64,000 bases of DNA from Eubacterium sp. AF16-48 (GCF_003479405.1 NZ_QUHB01000003.1:163964-227963); one strand, 5' to 3'. Counted from the stretch's first letter, positions 16,398 through 26,357 are shown. Notes: generated by a model not told the origin, from the sequence alone. Translations and numbers: made by a program.

Positions 16398-17141
16398 ATG
16401 GAAGCGTACACCGGATTTGCCGAGGTTTATGACAAATTTATGGATAATATAGACTATCCCATGTGGTGTCATTACCTGTGTGAACTGCTGAAGGATAACG
16501 GGGTAGAGACAGGAACGTTGGTTGAGTTAGGCTGTGGAACAGGAAATGTTACAATGGGTCTGGCTAAAGAAGGTTATAATATTATTGGAACGGACATTTC
16601 CCCGGAAATGCTGGGAATTGCATTTGAAAAATTAACTGATGAAGTGAAAAATAATATTCTGTATGTAGCTATGGATATGCGGGAATTGGAACTGCCATGT
16701 CAGGTGGCAGCAGCAGTTAGCATATGCGACAGCATCAATTATATAACGGAGTATGATGATTTGGTTATAGTTATTAAAGGAGTTAAAAAGTATCTTGCAC
16801 CGGAGGGTGTATTTATTTTTGATTTAAAGACTGTTAAGTACTTTAGGAGCATAGGGGATAATGTAATTGCAGAAGACAGGGACGAATGTAGTTTTATCTG
16901 GGATAATTATTTTGATGAAAGTGACAATATAAATGAATATCAGTTGTCATTGTTTATAAAAGGGGATGACGGCAGATATGATAAATTCGTTGAAGAACAT
17001 TACCAGCGGGGATATTTAATAGAAGAAATTAAAGAGGCGGCAAAGGAAGCCGGTATGAATATTGTGTCATTATATAGGGCATTTAGCCATGAAAATGCAA
17101 GTGAAGATGATGACAGAATATATGTGGTATTAAAGAAATAA
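16398..17141 (+). CDS. Class I SAM-dependent methyltransferase
   Basis: 247 residues. Starts YTGFAEVYDKFMDNIDYPMW, then the SAM-binding motif I VELGCGTGNVTMGLA (about residue 41), acidic motif II GTDISPEML, and motif MDMRELEL. Typical of the small-molecule methyltransferase group often found next to hslO in Clostridia. Substrate unknown. GGAG at seven bases from ATG; hslO follows after 11 bases, so the two are one operon. Confidence 0.85.
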   Translation: MEAYTGFAEVYDKFMDNIDYPMWCHYLCELLKDNGVETGTLVELGCGTGNVTMGLAKEGYNIIGTDISPEMLGIAFEKLTDEVKNNILYVAMDMRELELPCQVAAAVSICDSINYITEYDDLVIVIKGVKKYLAPEGVFIFDLKTVKYFRSIGDNVIAEDRDECSFIWDNYFDESDNINEYQLSLFIKGDDGRYDKFVEEHYQRGYLIEEIKEAAKEAGMNIVSLYRAFSHENASEDDDRIYVVLKK

Positions 17142-17152
17142 GGAGATTTATA

Positions 17153-18028
17153 ATGGATTATATAGTAAGAGCAACGGCGGCAAACAGACAAATAAGGGCA
17201 TTTGCCATTACTTCAAGGGAAATGGTTGAAACAGCCAGAGAACATCATAATACCAGTCCTGTGGCTACGGCGGCATTAGGAAGATTGCTTAGTGCAGGAG
17301 CCATGATGGGGGTAATGATGAAGGGTGAAAAGGACATGCTCACCATTATGATGAAAGGTGACGGCCCTATAAACGGTGTTACGGTTACAGCAGATTCTCA
17401 CGGAAATGTAAAAGGATATGTGGGAAATCCCAATGTTATTATTCCGGCAAATTATGCAGGAAAATTAGATGTAGGCGCTGCCATAGGTTATGGAACCCTT
17501 ACGGTAATTAAGGATATGGGACTTAAGGAGCCTTATTCCAGCCAGGTCCCTCTTGGCACCAGTGAAGTAGCAGAGGATTTAACTTATTATTTTGCGGCAT
17601 CGGAGCAGGTTCCGTCAGCAGTGGGACTGGGAGTTCTTATGTCAAAGGACAATACCGTAAAGCAGGCAGGTGGATTTATTGTACAACTTATGCCTTTTGC
17701 GGAAGAAGAGGTAATAGACAAGCTGGAAAAAAGAATTAACAGTATTTCCAGTGTAACGGAAATGCTGGAAAAGGGCATGACACCTGAGGATATTCTTACA
17801 GAAGTTATGGGAGATATGGGTGTTGAGTTTACTGACAAAATCGAAACCGGATTTAAGTGTACCTGCAGTAAGGAGAAAATTGTAAAGGCATTAGCAGGCA
17901 TAAGTAAAAAAGATTTAGATGAAATCATAAATGACGGCAAGGAAATAGACGTTAAATGTGATTTCTGTAATACAACTTATAAATTCAGTGTGGAAGAATT
18001 GAAAACATTGCGAAAGCAGTATCAATAG
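17153..18028 (+). CDS. hslO: Hsp33 redox-regulated chaperonin
   Basis: 291 residues, full length. The N-terminal chaperone domain has TVTADSHGNVKGYVGNP; the C-terminal redox switch has FKCTCSKE and VKCDFCNTTY, four cysteines that bind zinc when reduced and form disulphides under oxidative stress to activate the chaperone. Cytoplasmic. Operon with the methyltransferase; RBS AAGGAG precedes the ATG. Confidence 0.95.
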   Translation: MDYIVRATAANRQIRAFAITSREMVETAREHHNTSPVATAALGRLLSAGAMMGVMMKGEKDMLTIMMKGDGPINGVTVTADSHGNVKGYVGNPNVIIPANYAGKLDVGAAIGYGTLTVIKDMGLKEPYSSQVPLGTSEVAEDLTYYFAASEQVPSAVGLGVLMSKDNTVKQAGGFIVQLMPFAEEEVIDKLEKRINSISSVTEMLEKGMTPEDILTEVMGDMGVEFTDKIETGFKCTCSKEKIVKALAGISKKDLDEIINDGKEIDVKCDFCNTTYKFSVEELKTLRKQYQ

Positions 18029-18057
18029 GGAATAGGTTAATTTATGGAGGAAACAAG

Positions 18058-19347
18058 GTGAAAAAGATAGTAACTACTGTTATGATAATGATTTGCAGTT
18101 TATTCATGACAGGTTTGATGAACAACAGTGTAAATGCAGGACAATTAGACAAAAACGAAAGCTATGTCTTAGAGAAAATATCAGAAGATAAATTTCCTGC
18201 CAAAGTACAGCAAAGATATATAAATCAGCTGAAAAATTATTTTTGCCAGGATGATATTTCACTGGGAAAAGGAGAGGCAGAGGATTTTGTTAAGTATTTA
18301 GGTGAAGCTTTGTCCGGAAAAAATGGAGATACACCTAAAGAAATGGCGGATAGCTATATCCGTTTTGAAAAGGCTGGTTCAGCGATAGGTTTATTATTGT
18401 CCTATGACAGCAGGGAAAATGTATTTTATTTTACGGATTCATCAGGATATATTGTACTGGATTTTCAGGATGTTGTAAAAAATACAGGAAATGAAAAATC
18501 AGTGATGCCTACGGAATTAATATTTACAGCTATTATTGGTTTATGTATCATAGGTCTTTTATTAAACCTTGGAAGATGGGGAAGAAAAATAAGACGAAAT
18601 AGCGATACATATGAAGATGATGAGGATGAAAGTGAATTGGAAGTGGCTAACAGACGTACAAGAAGAGCCAGAATGCAGACATTTTCATACAAGGCTGTAA
18701 AGCAGATTCTCCGTTACTGTTTTGTACCTATCATTATGGGATTAATTGTAATTGGAGCCGTAATGGTGGGAATGACATTTTTTGACGATATAGCATCAAG
18801 TGTTAAGAACAATTTTATTAATACTCAGCCTGTCTATGTTGAAAGTAACAGACAGTTTGTTAAAACTACAGTTAAGAAGGATAAGCAGAAAAAGACAATT
18901 AAACTTTCAGATATACCAACTCCAAAATACGGAGACCAGTATGGTGAAATAACCTGTGATAAGTTACAGTTAAAAGCTCCGGTTTATTTTGGTGACAGAG
19001 GAAATATTCTTAAAAAAGGTGCAGGTCAGTATAATGGAAGTTTTCTTCCGGGAGAAGGGGGAACAATATTAATTGGTGCCCATGATACTACATATTTTAA
19101 GAAACTTGAAAAGGTTAAGAAGGGGCAGACTTTTGAATTTACAACGGAATATGGAGTTTATGAATATAAAGTTAAGGATATTAAAATTGTAGAGGAAGAT
19201 AAATATGATGAGGCATATGACCTTAGTGCAGATAAAGAAAGCCTTGTTTTATATACATGCTATCCATTTGGTAAGTTAAAGGGTACGAAGGAAAAGAGAA
19301 TGTTTGTATATCTGGACAAGGTAACCGGTCCGGATATTCAATACTAG
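18058..19347 (+). CDS. Class D-type sortase with N-terminal extracytoplasmic domain
   Basis: 429 residues. Signal peptide (1-26), a helical extracytoplasmic domain (about 27-150), a TM helix (about 155-178), an acidic/basic cytoplasmic segment, a second TM helix (about 222-245), then the sortase domain (about 275-429). Catalytic residues are visible: His342 in GAHDTTYF, Cys401 in LYTCYPFG and Arg414 in KEKRMFVY. TCYPF is typical of class D enzymes, which attach LPxTG-type proteins to the wall. The extra N-terminal domain is unusual: most class D sortases start with a single TM helix. Start is GTG 18058 behind GGAGGAAACAAG. Coupled to the next membrane protein. Confidence 0.85.
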   Translation: MKKIVTTVMIMICSLFMTGLMNNSVNAGQLDKNESYVLEKISEDKFPAKVQQRYINQLKNYFCQDDISLGKGEAEDFVKYLGEALSGKNGDTPKEMADSYIRFEKAGSAIGLLLSYDSRENVFYFTDSSGYIVLDFQDVVKNTGNEKSVMPTELIFTAIIGLCIIGLLLNLGRWGRKIRRNSDTYEDDEDESELEVANRRTRRARMQTFSYKAVKQILRYCFVPIIMGLIVIGAVMVGMTFFDDIASSVKNNFINTQPVYVESNRQFVKTTVKKDKQKKTIKLSDIPTPKYGDQYGEITCDKLQLKAPVYFGDRGNILKKGAGQYNGSFLPGEGGTILIGAHDTTYFKKLEKVKKGQTFEFTTEYGVYEYKVKDIKIVEEDKYDEAYDLSADKESLVLYTCYPFGKLKGTKEKRMFVYLDKVTGPDIQY

Positions 19348-19354
19348 GAGGTGC

Positions 19355-20185
19355 ATGGCAGTGAAAGGAAGAATAATACGAAGAAGAATCATAAGTTATA
19401 TACTGACATTTATTCTCATGCTGTGCATAATGGGAATATCCTTAATAGGAATGGGAAAGTATAGTATGTTTAGTGAACGTGCCGTATTTCACGCATATGA
19501 CAAGGTGGGCCTGTTTACTAAAATCTGTTCAGAATTAAAGGAAGAGGCTTATAACATAGGCATTCCTTATGGAATTGAAAGTAATGATTTAAATGGTGTG
19601 TTTATAAGAAAAAATGCCATGAGAGATTTAATGGCAACCTTATCCGCTGATATTAATGAGGAAAAAGCGGTTATAAATACTTCATATATAAAGACAAAAA
19701 TAACCCGGAATATAAAGAAGCAATATAAAGGAAAATTAACGGATGAGCAGCAGAAATCTTTAGATGAATACATCAATAAGGTGGAAAAAATCTACCAAAA
19801 GAAAATGGTTATCCCATGTTCTGAATATATTGCAAAAATGATTAACATTTTTACAAAGCTGTTTTTAATAGGAATACCTGTTTGTGTTCTTATTGCAATA
19901 TTGTGTATGTTCTATCTGGTGGCATCAAGGTCGAAAACATATCGCGGAATGCGGTATATTGCTTACGGAGTATTAGGAGCAGGGGTTACATTATTAACCC
20001 TGTTTGCAGCATTGATTTCTAACGGATTTATTTATAAATTTAATATATCTGATGCATATATGAGAAGATTTTTTACTTATTATGTAGGTCACGAATTTTT
20101 AATGCAGGTTATAATGGGAATTATATTAATGGTAATTGGTGTGATTTTGGTATTTATAATATCAAGAAAGAAGTTTAGAAATTAA
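19355..20185 (+). CDS. Membrane protein, probable sortase partner
   Basis: 276 residues. TM helices near residues 12-32, 175-198, 208-230 and 245-268, with an extracytoplasmic domain of about 140 residues after the first helix. Starts seven bases after the sortase stop, with AGGAGG overlapping that stop. No family recognised; position and layout suggest assistance in sorting or anchoring. Confidence 0.65.
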   Translation: MAVKGRIIRRRIISYILTFILMLCIMGISLIGMGKYSMFSERAVFHAYDKVGLFTKICSELKEEAYNIGIPYGIESNDLNGVFIRKNAMRDLMATLSADINEEKAVINTSYIKTKITRNIKKQYKGKLTDEQQKSLDEYINKVEKIYQKKMVIPCSEYIAKMINIFTKLFLIGIPVCVLIAILCMFYLVASRSKTYRGMRYIAYGVLGAGVTLLTLFAALISNGFIYKFNISDAYMRRFFTYYVGHEFLMQVIMGIILMVIGVILVFIISRKKFRN

Positions 20186-20294
20186 GAAATATTAAAAATA
20201 GTTATAAATTACTGGACTTTCAAACTTTAGAGTGTTAAAATGTAAAAATAGAATAGATTTACAGGGTTATTATTAATAGCCGGAGGTTTGAATT

Positions 20295-20585
20295 ATGAGT
20301 AAAAAAATAAGAACAACAGAAGTTGATCATTTGTTTGATGCTATTTTATGTTTAAAGGACAAGGAAGAATGTTATACATTTTTTGAGGATGTGTGTACGG
20401 TAAACGAACTGTTATCCATTTCCCAGCGCTATGAGGTGGCAAAGATGCTAAGAGAGGGAAAGACCTATCTGGAAATTTCCCATTCCACAGGAGCTTCAAC
20501 GGCTACCATTAGCAGAGTAAACCGTTCATTAAATTATGGAAATGATGGATATGATATGGTTTTAGAACGTGTAAAAGATAAATAA
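20295..20585 (+). CDS. yerC: YerC/YecD-type TrpR-like regulator
   Basis: 96 residues. The TrpR-superfamily fold is shown by the central CTVNELLSISQRYEVAKML and the helix-turn-helix KTYLEISHSTGASTATISRVNR. YerC proteins are conserved in Firmicutes but their targets are not established. Own ribosome binding site CCGGAGG; followed by a terminator and commonly located upstream of pcrA, as here. Confidence 0.88.
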   Translation: MSKKIRTTEVDHLFDAILCLKDKEECYTFFEDVCTVNELLSISQRYEVAKMLREGKTYLEISHSTGASTATISRVNRSLNYGNDGYDMVLERVKDK

Positions 20586-20599
20586 AGTAACAAAAAAAA

Positions 20600-20628
20600 T
20601 CCGGAATGCGGCATATGCCGCTTCCGGT
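20600..20628. terminator. Bidirectional terminator
   Basis: Near-perfect stem CCGGAATGCGGCA / TGCCGCTTCCGG (20601-20627), A8 on the left for the minus strand and TTTATTT on the right, between yerC and the convergent DUF1836 gene. Confidence 0.75.
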
Positions 20629-20631
20629 GAT

Positions 20632-21222
20632 TTATTTCTTGTCTTCGGTATTGTTGTCAGGGAGAGAATCAATAAGTTTCTCAATCATTATTTTTCTGAT
20701 AAACATATCATAACTTAATGACGTTATAATACTTAAAGTATGAAGATATTCCTCATTATCATCATTGGAATCAATGCCATCAAAAATGTTTTCTGAGCAA
20801 CCGGATTCAATAGATGCCGGATTGGCAAGATTTTGATTGTTTATATAATCAAGAAAATTATTAATTATATTTTCCATAGGCGTATCTTCGTTATGAAAGT
20901 ATTTCTCAATTAGCGGTGACAAAATTTTGGTAACATCATTAATTGATATAACATTTTTAAAAAAGTAAATCATAGTAAGGATAATAATATGATCCTTGGA
21001 ATATTTTTTCTTTTCAGGTGATGGCAGAAGGCGGCTTTTGGCATAGTTATTTATCATGGTTTTAGTAAGCAGCTTATCGTTTTCGTGTCTTTTAGTTGCA
21101 ATAAATTTATTATTTAAATAAGTGGTAACCTGATCCATATAAAGGTCAATGTTAGGCAGGTCATCTATATTAAAATTACGCACTTCATCTAAAACCTGCT
21201 TAATGATTTCATCTGAGTTCAT
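20632..21222 (-). CDS. DUF1836 domain protein
   Basis: 196 residues. Helix-turn-helix-like N-terminal domain with the family segment LTKTMINNYAKSRLLPSPEKK and HIIILTMIYFFKNVISI, followed by an acidic variable tail. The family is widespread in Firmicutes and looks MerR-like, but its role is not known. AGGAGG before the ATG. Diverges from pcrA. Confidence 0.8.
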   Translation of the reverse strand: MNSDEIIKQVLDEVRNFNIDDLPNIDLYMDQVTTYLNNKFIATKRHENDKLLTKTMINNYAKSRLLPSPEKKKYSKDHIIILTMIYFFKNVISINDVTKILSPLIEKYFHNEDTPMENIINNFLDYINNQNLANPASIESGCSENIFDGIDSNDDNEEYLHTLSIITSLSYDMFIRKIMIEKLIDSLPDNNTEDKK

Positions 21223-21331
21223 ATTATTCCTCCTAAATTTAAATAGAATATAATTTGTATAGACTTTATTATAATATGTAGTATTAAAAACTACAAGATA
21301 AAATTATTTGAAAGGTAAAACGGTATTAAAG

Positions 21332-23659
21332 ATGAGCAGTATTTATGAAACACTTAATGATATGCAGCAGTTAGCATGTTATCATACGGAAGGACCGTTG
21401 CTTATATTAGCGGGGGCAGGAAGCGGCAAGACAAGAGTTCTTACCCATAGAATAGCGTATCTTATTGAAGAGAAACATGTTAATCCATACAATATTATGG
21501 CAATTACATTTACCAATAAAGCAGCTGCTGAAATGAGAACCCGTGTAAATAAGATAGTTGGCTTTGGTGCGGAGCAGGTGTGGGTAAGCACATTTCATTC
21601 AGCATGTGTAAGAATCCTTAGAAGATATATAGATAGAATAGGCTTTAAAAATGATTTCTCAATTTATGACACAGACGACAGTAAAAAAGTTATCAGGGAA
21701 ATTATTAAGGGATTAAATCTGGATTCCAAAATGTATAGAGAATCCTCTGTTTTAGGAAAAATATCTGATTTTAAAAATAAGCTTATGACTACAGGCGATG
21801 TGGCTTCCATGGCACAAAAGGATTTTAAACTCCTTAATATTTCCAGAATATATAATGAGTATCAGGATACCTTATATAAAAACAATGCTTTGGATTTTGA
21901 TGATTTAATAATGATGACAGTGAAGTTATTCAGACAGCTTCCGGAAGTTCTGGAAAACTATCAGGAAAGGCTTCAGTATATTATGGTAGATGAGTATCAG
22001 GATACCAATGCGGCACAGTTTGCCTTTGTGAAGCTGTTAGCGGAAAAAAACAAAAATCTTTGTGTTGTAGGTGATGATGACCAGTCAATTTATAAATTCA
22101 GAGGAGCGGATATATCCAACATTCTTCAGTTTGAGAAGTATTTTCCTAATGCAAGGGTAGTAAAATTAGAGCAGAATTACCGTTCCACGAAAAATATATT
22201 AGAGGCTGCCAATTCAGTTATACAGCATAATACAAACAGAAAAGATAAGGTATTGTGGAGTGATAATGAAGAGGGAGCAAAGATAGATATATATAAGGCA
22301 GAGGATGGATATGATGAGGCAAAAATGGTGGCGAATACCATTAAGGAAGAGGTTTTAAATAATAATGCCTCATATAATGATTTTGCTATTTTGTACAGAA
22401 CCAATGCCCAGTCCCGTGCCTTAGAGGAAAAGCTTCTTATGAAGAGTATACCTTATAAAATCATAGGTGGTCAGAATTTCTATCAGAGAAAAGAAATAAA
22501 GGACATGCTGGCGTATTTGAAAATAATAAACAATACAACAGATGATTTGGCAGTGGAGCGTATTGTAAATGTTCCAAAACGTGGAATAGGCGAGACCACC
22601 ATAGGATATGCCAAGGAATATGCTCAGGAAAAGGGAATGGATTTGTACGATGCATTGGTAAATGTAGAGGATATTCCTAAGTTATCAAGAGCCGTTAATA
22701 AGGTTAAATATTTCCTGTATCATATGGAAATCTTTCAGGAGGCGTATGAAACAGGTTCCCTTAAGGATTTAGCTGAAACTATTTTTGTTAAAAGCGGATA
22801 TCAGAATGAACTGTTGAATGATGGAAGCGACGAGGCAAAGGGAAGAATCGAAAATATCGAGGAACTTATAAGTAAAATAGCTGAATATGAGGCAACGGAA
22901 GAGAATCCTACCTTGGACAGGTTTTTAGAAGAGGTTGCTTTGGTTTCGGATTTGGATACTTTTGATGAAGACAGCGACTACGTTGTTTTAATGACTGTAC
23001 ACAGTGCAAAGGGATTGGAATTCCCAAATGTATTTTTGTGTGGAATGGAAGATGGTCTGTTCCCGGGATATATGAGCATAATGTCTGATGACAATGAGGA
23101 ATTAGAAGAGGAGCGTCGTCTTTGCTATGTGGCTATAACAAGGGCAATGAAAAAGCTTACCATCAGTTATGCAAAAAAACGTATGGTAAGAGGTGAAACC
23201 CAGTACAATGTGGTATCAAGATTTGTTAAGGAAATTCCACCACTTATTGTTAGCAGTAAAAATGTGGAAGACAGATTAGCGGAAAAAAGCTCTTCATTTT
23301 CACAGTTTGGCGGAGGAAGTGCCGGGGTAATAAGACGTGGAAGAAGTGAAGAAGTTAATTTCGGAGGAGTTGGGGGCTCAAGAAGCTATGCAGCAAGTGC
23401 AAGAAAAAATGCATATAAGGCAATGGCCACGAAGCCTGCGTATGGTTCAGGAACAAGACCTTCTTTCGGAAAAGAATTTAAGGTAACAAAAGCTGATATA
23501 GATTATGTTGTGGGGGACAGAGTAAAACATATTAAGTTTGGCGAGGGAACGGTTTTGGGAATTGAAGACGGAAGCCGTGATTATCAGGTAACTGTTAATT
23601 TTGATACTGTAGGTCAGAAAGTTATGATGGCATCTTTTGCCAAATTGAAAAAAATCTGA
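21332..23659 (+). CDS. pcrA: UvrD/PcrA-type DNA helicase
   Basis: 775 residues from ATG 21332, where the family's normal start MSSIYETLNDMQ begins; a TTG at 21308 adds eight unsupported residues. Walker A LAGAGSGKTR, motif Ia ITFTNKAAAEMRTR, Walker B VDEYQDTN, GDDDQSIYKFRGAD, motif V VVLMTVHSAKGLEFP and motif VI YVAITRA are all present. The C-terminal Tudor-like RNA polymerase-binding domain is visible (DRVKHIKFGEGTVLGIE). Acts in repair, removal of RecA and release of stalled polymerase. Ribosome binding site is weak. Confidence 0.96.
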   Translation: MSSIYETLNDMQQLACYHTEGPLLILAGAGSGKTRVLTHRIAYLIEEKHVNPYNIMAITFTNKAAAEMRTRVNKIVGFGAEQVWVSTFHSACVRILRRYIDRIGFKNDFSIYDTDDSKKVIREIIKGLNLDSKMYRESSVLGKISDFKNKLMTTGDVASMAQKDFKLLNISRIYNEYQDTLYKNNALDFDDLIMMTVKLFRQLPEVLENYQERLQYIMVDEYQDTNAAQFAFVKLLAEKNKNLCVVGDDDQSIYKFRGADISNILQFEKYFPNARVVKLEQNYRSTKNILEAANSVIQHNTNRKDKVLWSDNEEGAKIDIYKAEDGYDEAKMVANTIKEEVLNNNASYNDFAILYRTNAQSRALEEKLLMKSIPYKIIGGQNFYQRKEIKDMLAYLKIINNTTDDLAVERIVNVPKRGIGETTIGYAKEYAQEKGMDLYDALVNVEDIPKLSRAVNKVKYFLYHMEIFQEAYETGSLKDLAETIFVKSGYQNELLNDGSDEAKGRIENIEELISKIAEYEATEENPTLDRFLEEVALVSDLDTFDEDSDYVVLMTVHSAKGLEFPNVFLCGMEDGLFPGYMSIMSDDNEELEEERRLCYVAITRAMKKLTISYAKKRMVRGETQYNVVSRFVKEIPPLIVSSKNVEDRLAEKSSSFSQFGGGSAGVIRRGRSEEVNFGGVGGSRSYAASARKNAYKAMATKPAYGSGTRPSFGKEFKVTKADIDYVVGDRVKHIKFGEGTVLGIEDGSRDYQVTVNFDTVGQKVMMASFAKLKKI

Positions 23660-23813
23660 TGTTTTTTACATAAAAGGACACACGTACAAATTTAAAATTT
23701 TTGTAGTAAATCCTAAGCATAAATGATATACTAATGTAAAAGACATAACATAGCAGATATGTAATGAATTGTGAAACATTCATTGTTTAAAATTTGATTA
23801 AAGAGGTGACAAT

Positions 23814-24050
23814 ATGGACGAAATCATGAAGGGCGTAAAGATTGGCAAGCTTTTAGGCAAAGATGAAAAAAAAGAAACCTGCAAGGTTATCGCCATTGTA
23901 GTTGGCGTTATTGCAACAATTGCAGCCATAGCAGGAGCAGCATATGCTATTTACAGATTTGTAAACAGAGATGATTATGATGATTTCGAAGACGATTTTG
24001 ATGATCTTTTCGATGAAGATGATGAAGACGAAGATGACTTTGAAGACTAG
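23814..24050 (+). CDS. Small membrane protein with acidic tail
   Basis: 78 residues: a basic N-terminus, one hydrophobic Ala-rich helix (about 25-48), and a C-terminal tail almost purely Asp/Glu/Phe. Ribosome binding site AGAGGTGAC. Resembles stress-type membrane peptides but no family can be named. Followed by a strong terminator. Confidence 0.65.
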   Translation: MDEIMKGVKIGKLLGKDEKKETCKVIAIVVGVIATIAAIAGAAYAIYRFVNRDDYDDFEDDFDDLFDEDDEDEDDFED

Positions 24051-24069
24051 TGTGTGATGCAGAAAAAAG

Positions 24070-24110
24070 ACAGCTATAGAGGGTCAGAAGCTCTTTATAG
24101 CTGTTTTTTT
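24070..24110 (+). terminator. Intrinsic terminator
   Basis: CAGCTATAGAG and CTCTTTATAGCTG around a 9-base loop with A6 before and T7 after. Confidence 0.8.
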
Positions 24111-24147
24111 GCTAATAATGAAAATAATACATTGGATTGGAGATAAA

Positions 24148-25797
24148 ATGAAAAAAGGTGTTGAATATACAGGTGTTGTAACAAAATTAGGATTTCCTAA
24201 CAAAGGTGAAGTGGATTGCAGGGAAGATGGAGTGGCAACAGTTAAAGGAACCATACCGGGACAGACAGTGCGGTTTGTGGTTTCAAAAAAAAGAGCAGGA
24301 AAATCCGTTGGAAGGCTAAAGGAAGTGGTGGAAAAATCCCACCTTGAAGATGTCACACCAAAATGCCCGCATTTTGAATTTTGCGGAGGTTGTTCATATC
24401 AGACTTTAAGCTATAAAAATCAATTATCATTAAAGAAAAATATGGTGAAGGATATTCTTGATAATGCCATAAAGAGTGAATATGACTTTGAGGGCATAAT
24501 TGAAAGCCCGGTTCAGTGGGAATACAGAAATAAAATGGAATTTTCTTTTGGGGACAAATACAAGGACGGTCCTCTGGCTCTTGGGATGCATAAAAGAAAC
24601 AGTTTTCACGATATTGTCACAGTTAATAAATGCCGGATTGTAGATGAGGATTACAGAAAGGTAATGGATTGTGTTCTCAAACATTGCAGTGAAAGAGAGC
24701 TGCCTTTTTATAAAAAGTTAAAGCATGAAGGCTATTTGCGCCACCTTCTTGTAAGAAGAACCACCAAAACTAAACAGATGATAGTGGCAATTGTTACCAC
24801 GTCGGATGAACAGTGGGAAAAACAGGCACAGCTTGATGTAATGGTGGAAAAACTCAGGGCTCTTAATTTAGAGGCAGAGTTATGTGGCGTTCTTCACATA
24901 ATTAATGATGGTTTGGCAGATATAGTGCAAAGTGACGAAACAAGAATTTTGTACGGACAGGAATATATTTATGAGGAGTTGCTGGGACTTAAATTCAAAA
25001 TATCAGTTTTCTCATTTTTTCAGACAAATTCATTAGGTGCTGAGGTTTTGTATTCTAAGGCAAGGGATTATATTGGTGACACAAAGGATATGACGGTGTT
25101 TGACCTATATAGCGGAACGGGAACCATTGCCCAGATAATAGCACCGGTGGCAAAGAAAGTGGTAGGTGTGGAAATCGTGGAAGAGGCTGTTCATGCAGCT
25201 AAAGAGAATGCCGAACTTAACGGTCTTGATAACTGCGAATTTATAGCAGGGGATGTGCTTAAGGTAATTGACGATATTAAGGACAAGCCAGACATGATTA
25301 TTTTAGACCCACCAAGAGACGGAATTAATCCTAAGGCATTGCAGAAGATTATTGATTTTGGCGTGGACAAAATGGTGTATATAAGCTGTAAGCCAACAAG
25401 TCTGGCAAGGGATTTGGAAGTGTTGCAGCAGCAGGGATACAAGGTGGAAAAGGCAAGTGCCGTGGATATGTTTCCGGGGACGGTGCATGTGGAGACGGTT
25501 GTCAAATTATCCCTAAAAAAAGATACACCTAAGATTGAGGTTACAATGGAGCCTGATGAAGAGAGCAACTACACACCAGAAGAAAAGGCTACTTATCAGA
25601 AGATTAAGGATTATGTGAAGAACAAGTATGGTGTGAATGTGTATACTTCTTATATTGCACAGGTGAAGCGGATGTGTGGTCTGGACATGGGTGAGAATTA
25701 TAATAAGTCCAAGAAAAAGAATCCAGAAGTGAAGCAGTGTCCACAGGAGAAGGTGGAGTATATTAAGGATGCGTTGAGGTATTTTAAATTGATTTAG
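24148..25797 (+). CDS. rlmD: 23S rRNA (uracil-5-)-methyltransferase, RlmD/RlmCD family
   Basis: 549 residues from ATG 24148 (GGAG six bases before; an upstream TTG at 24109 lies in the terminator and is rejected). TRAM domain (about 1-60), cysteine set CPHFEFCGGC for a [4Fe-4S] cluster, SAM motif DLYSGTGTIAQ, DPPRDGINPKAL and the catalytic Cys in YISCKPTSLARD. A C-terminal extension of about 80 residues (after the usual end near residue 455) is rich in Lys and contains KNKYGVNVYTSYIAQVKR. It methylates a uracil of 23S rRNA. Last core gene before the accessory block. Confidence 0.92.
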   Translation: MKKGVEYTGVVTKLGFPNKGEVDCREDGVATVKGTIPGQTVRFVVSKKRAGKSVGRLKEVVEKSHLEDVTPKCPHFEFCGGCSYQTLSYKNQLSLKKNMVKDILDNAIKSEYDFEGIIESPVQWEYRNKMEFSFGDKYKDGPLALGMHKRNSFHDIVTVNKCRIVDEDYRKVMDCVLKHCSERELPFYKKLKHEGYLRHLLVRRTTKTKQMIVAIVTTSDEQWEKQAQLDVMVEKLRALNLEAELCGVLHIINDGLADIVQSDETRILYGQEYIYEELLGLKFKISVFSFFQTNSLGAEVLYSKARDYIGDTKDMTVFDLYSGTGTIAQIIAPVAKKVVGVEIVEEAVHAAKENAELNGLDNCEFIAGDVLKVIDDIKDKPDMIILDPPRDGINPKALQKIIDFGVDKMVYISCKPTSLARDLEVLQQQGYKVEKASAVDMFPGTVHVETVVKLSLKKDTPKIEVTMEPDEESNYTPEEKATYQKIKDYVKNKYGVNVYTSYIAQVKRMCGLDMGENYNKSKKKNPEVKQCPQEKVEYIKDALRYFKLI

Positions 25798-25991
25798 TAA
25801 AATTGATGGTGTGTCACGGCAATATCACTAGATACTCCTACAAAGCCTATAAATAAGCCATTTCTCGGCTGGAAAAGTGCTCTACTACACACTTACTACA
25901 CGTTTTTAGAGAAATAGCTCGGTATGATTATAATAAATGGATAATTGACATTATGGTATATATGCCATATAATATTTACAAAGGTGATTAC

Positions 25992-26357
25992 ATGACAGAA
26001 TTTAAACTGATAGCATATGAAAAAGAAAATGGCGAGGTTCCAGTGGAAGAATTTCTGGATTCTGTTAATCCTAAGATGCGAGCTAAAATATTTGGATTGC
26101 TTGGTATATTACAAGAAAAGGGAAATATGCTTAGAGAACCTTACAGTAAACATCTGGATGATGGAATATTTGAATTGCGTTGTAAATTCGGAAGTGATAT
26201 TACCAGAGTTTTATATTTTTTCTATTATGAGGGAAAAATAATACTGACGAACGGATTTGTTAAAAAGACACAGAAAACTCCTAAAGAGGAGATTAAGATT
26301 GCAAAGGATAGAAGAAAAGATTTCATAGAAAGGGTGATGAAGGATGAGAACATTTGA
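25992..26357 (+). CDS. HigB/RelE-type toxin (phage Gp49-like, DUF891)
   Basis: 121 residues from ATG 25992 (AAGGTG six bases before); a longer form from 25953 lacks a ribosome binding site. Family marks are PVEEFLDS, MRAKIFGLLGILQEKGN, GIFELRCKFGSDITRVLYF and NGFVKKTQKTPKEEI. The fold is that of RelE mRNA interferases, which cut mRNA at the ribosome. Its end overlaps the antitoxin start by 14 bases; toxin-first order is usual for HigBA. First gene of the accessory block; the 190-base gap before it holds only a CTACTACAC/CTTACTACAC repeat. Confidence 0.88.
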   Translation: MTEFKLIAYEKENGEVPVEEFLDSVNPKMRAKIFGLLGILQEKGNMLREPYSKHLDDGIFELRCKFGSDITRVLYFFYYEGKIILTNGFVKKTQKTPKEEIKIAKDRRKDFIERVMKDENI

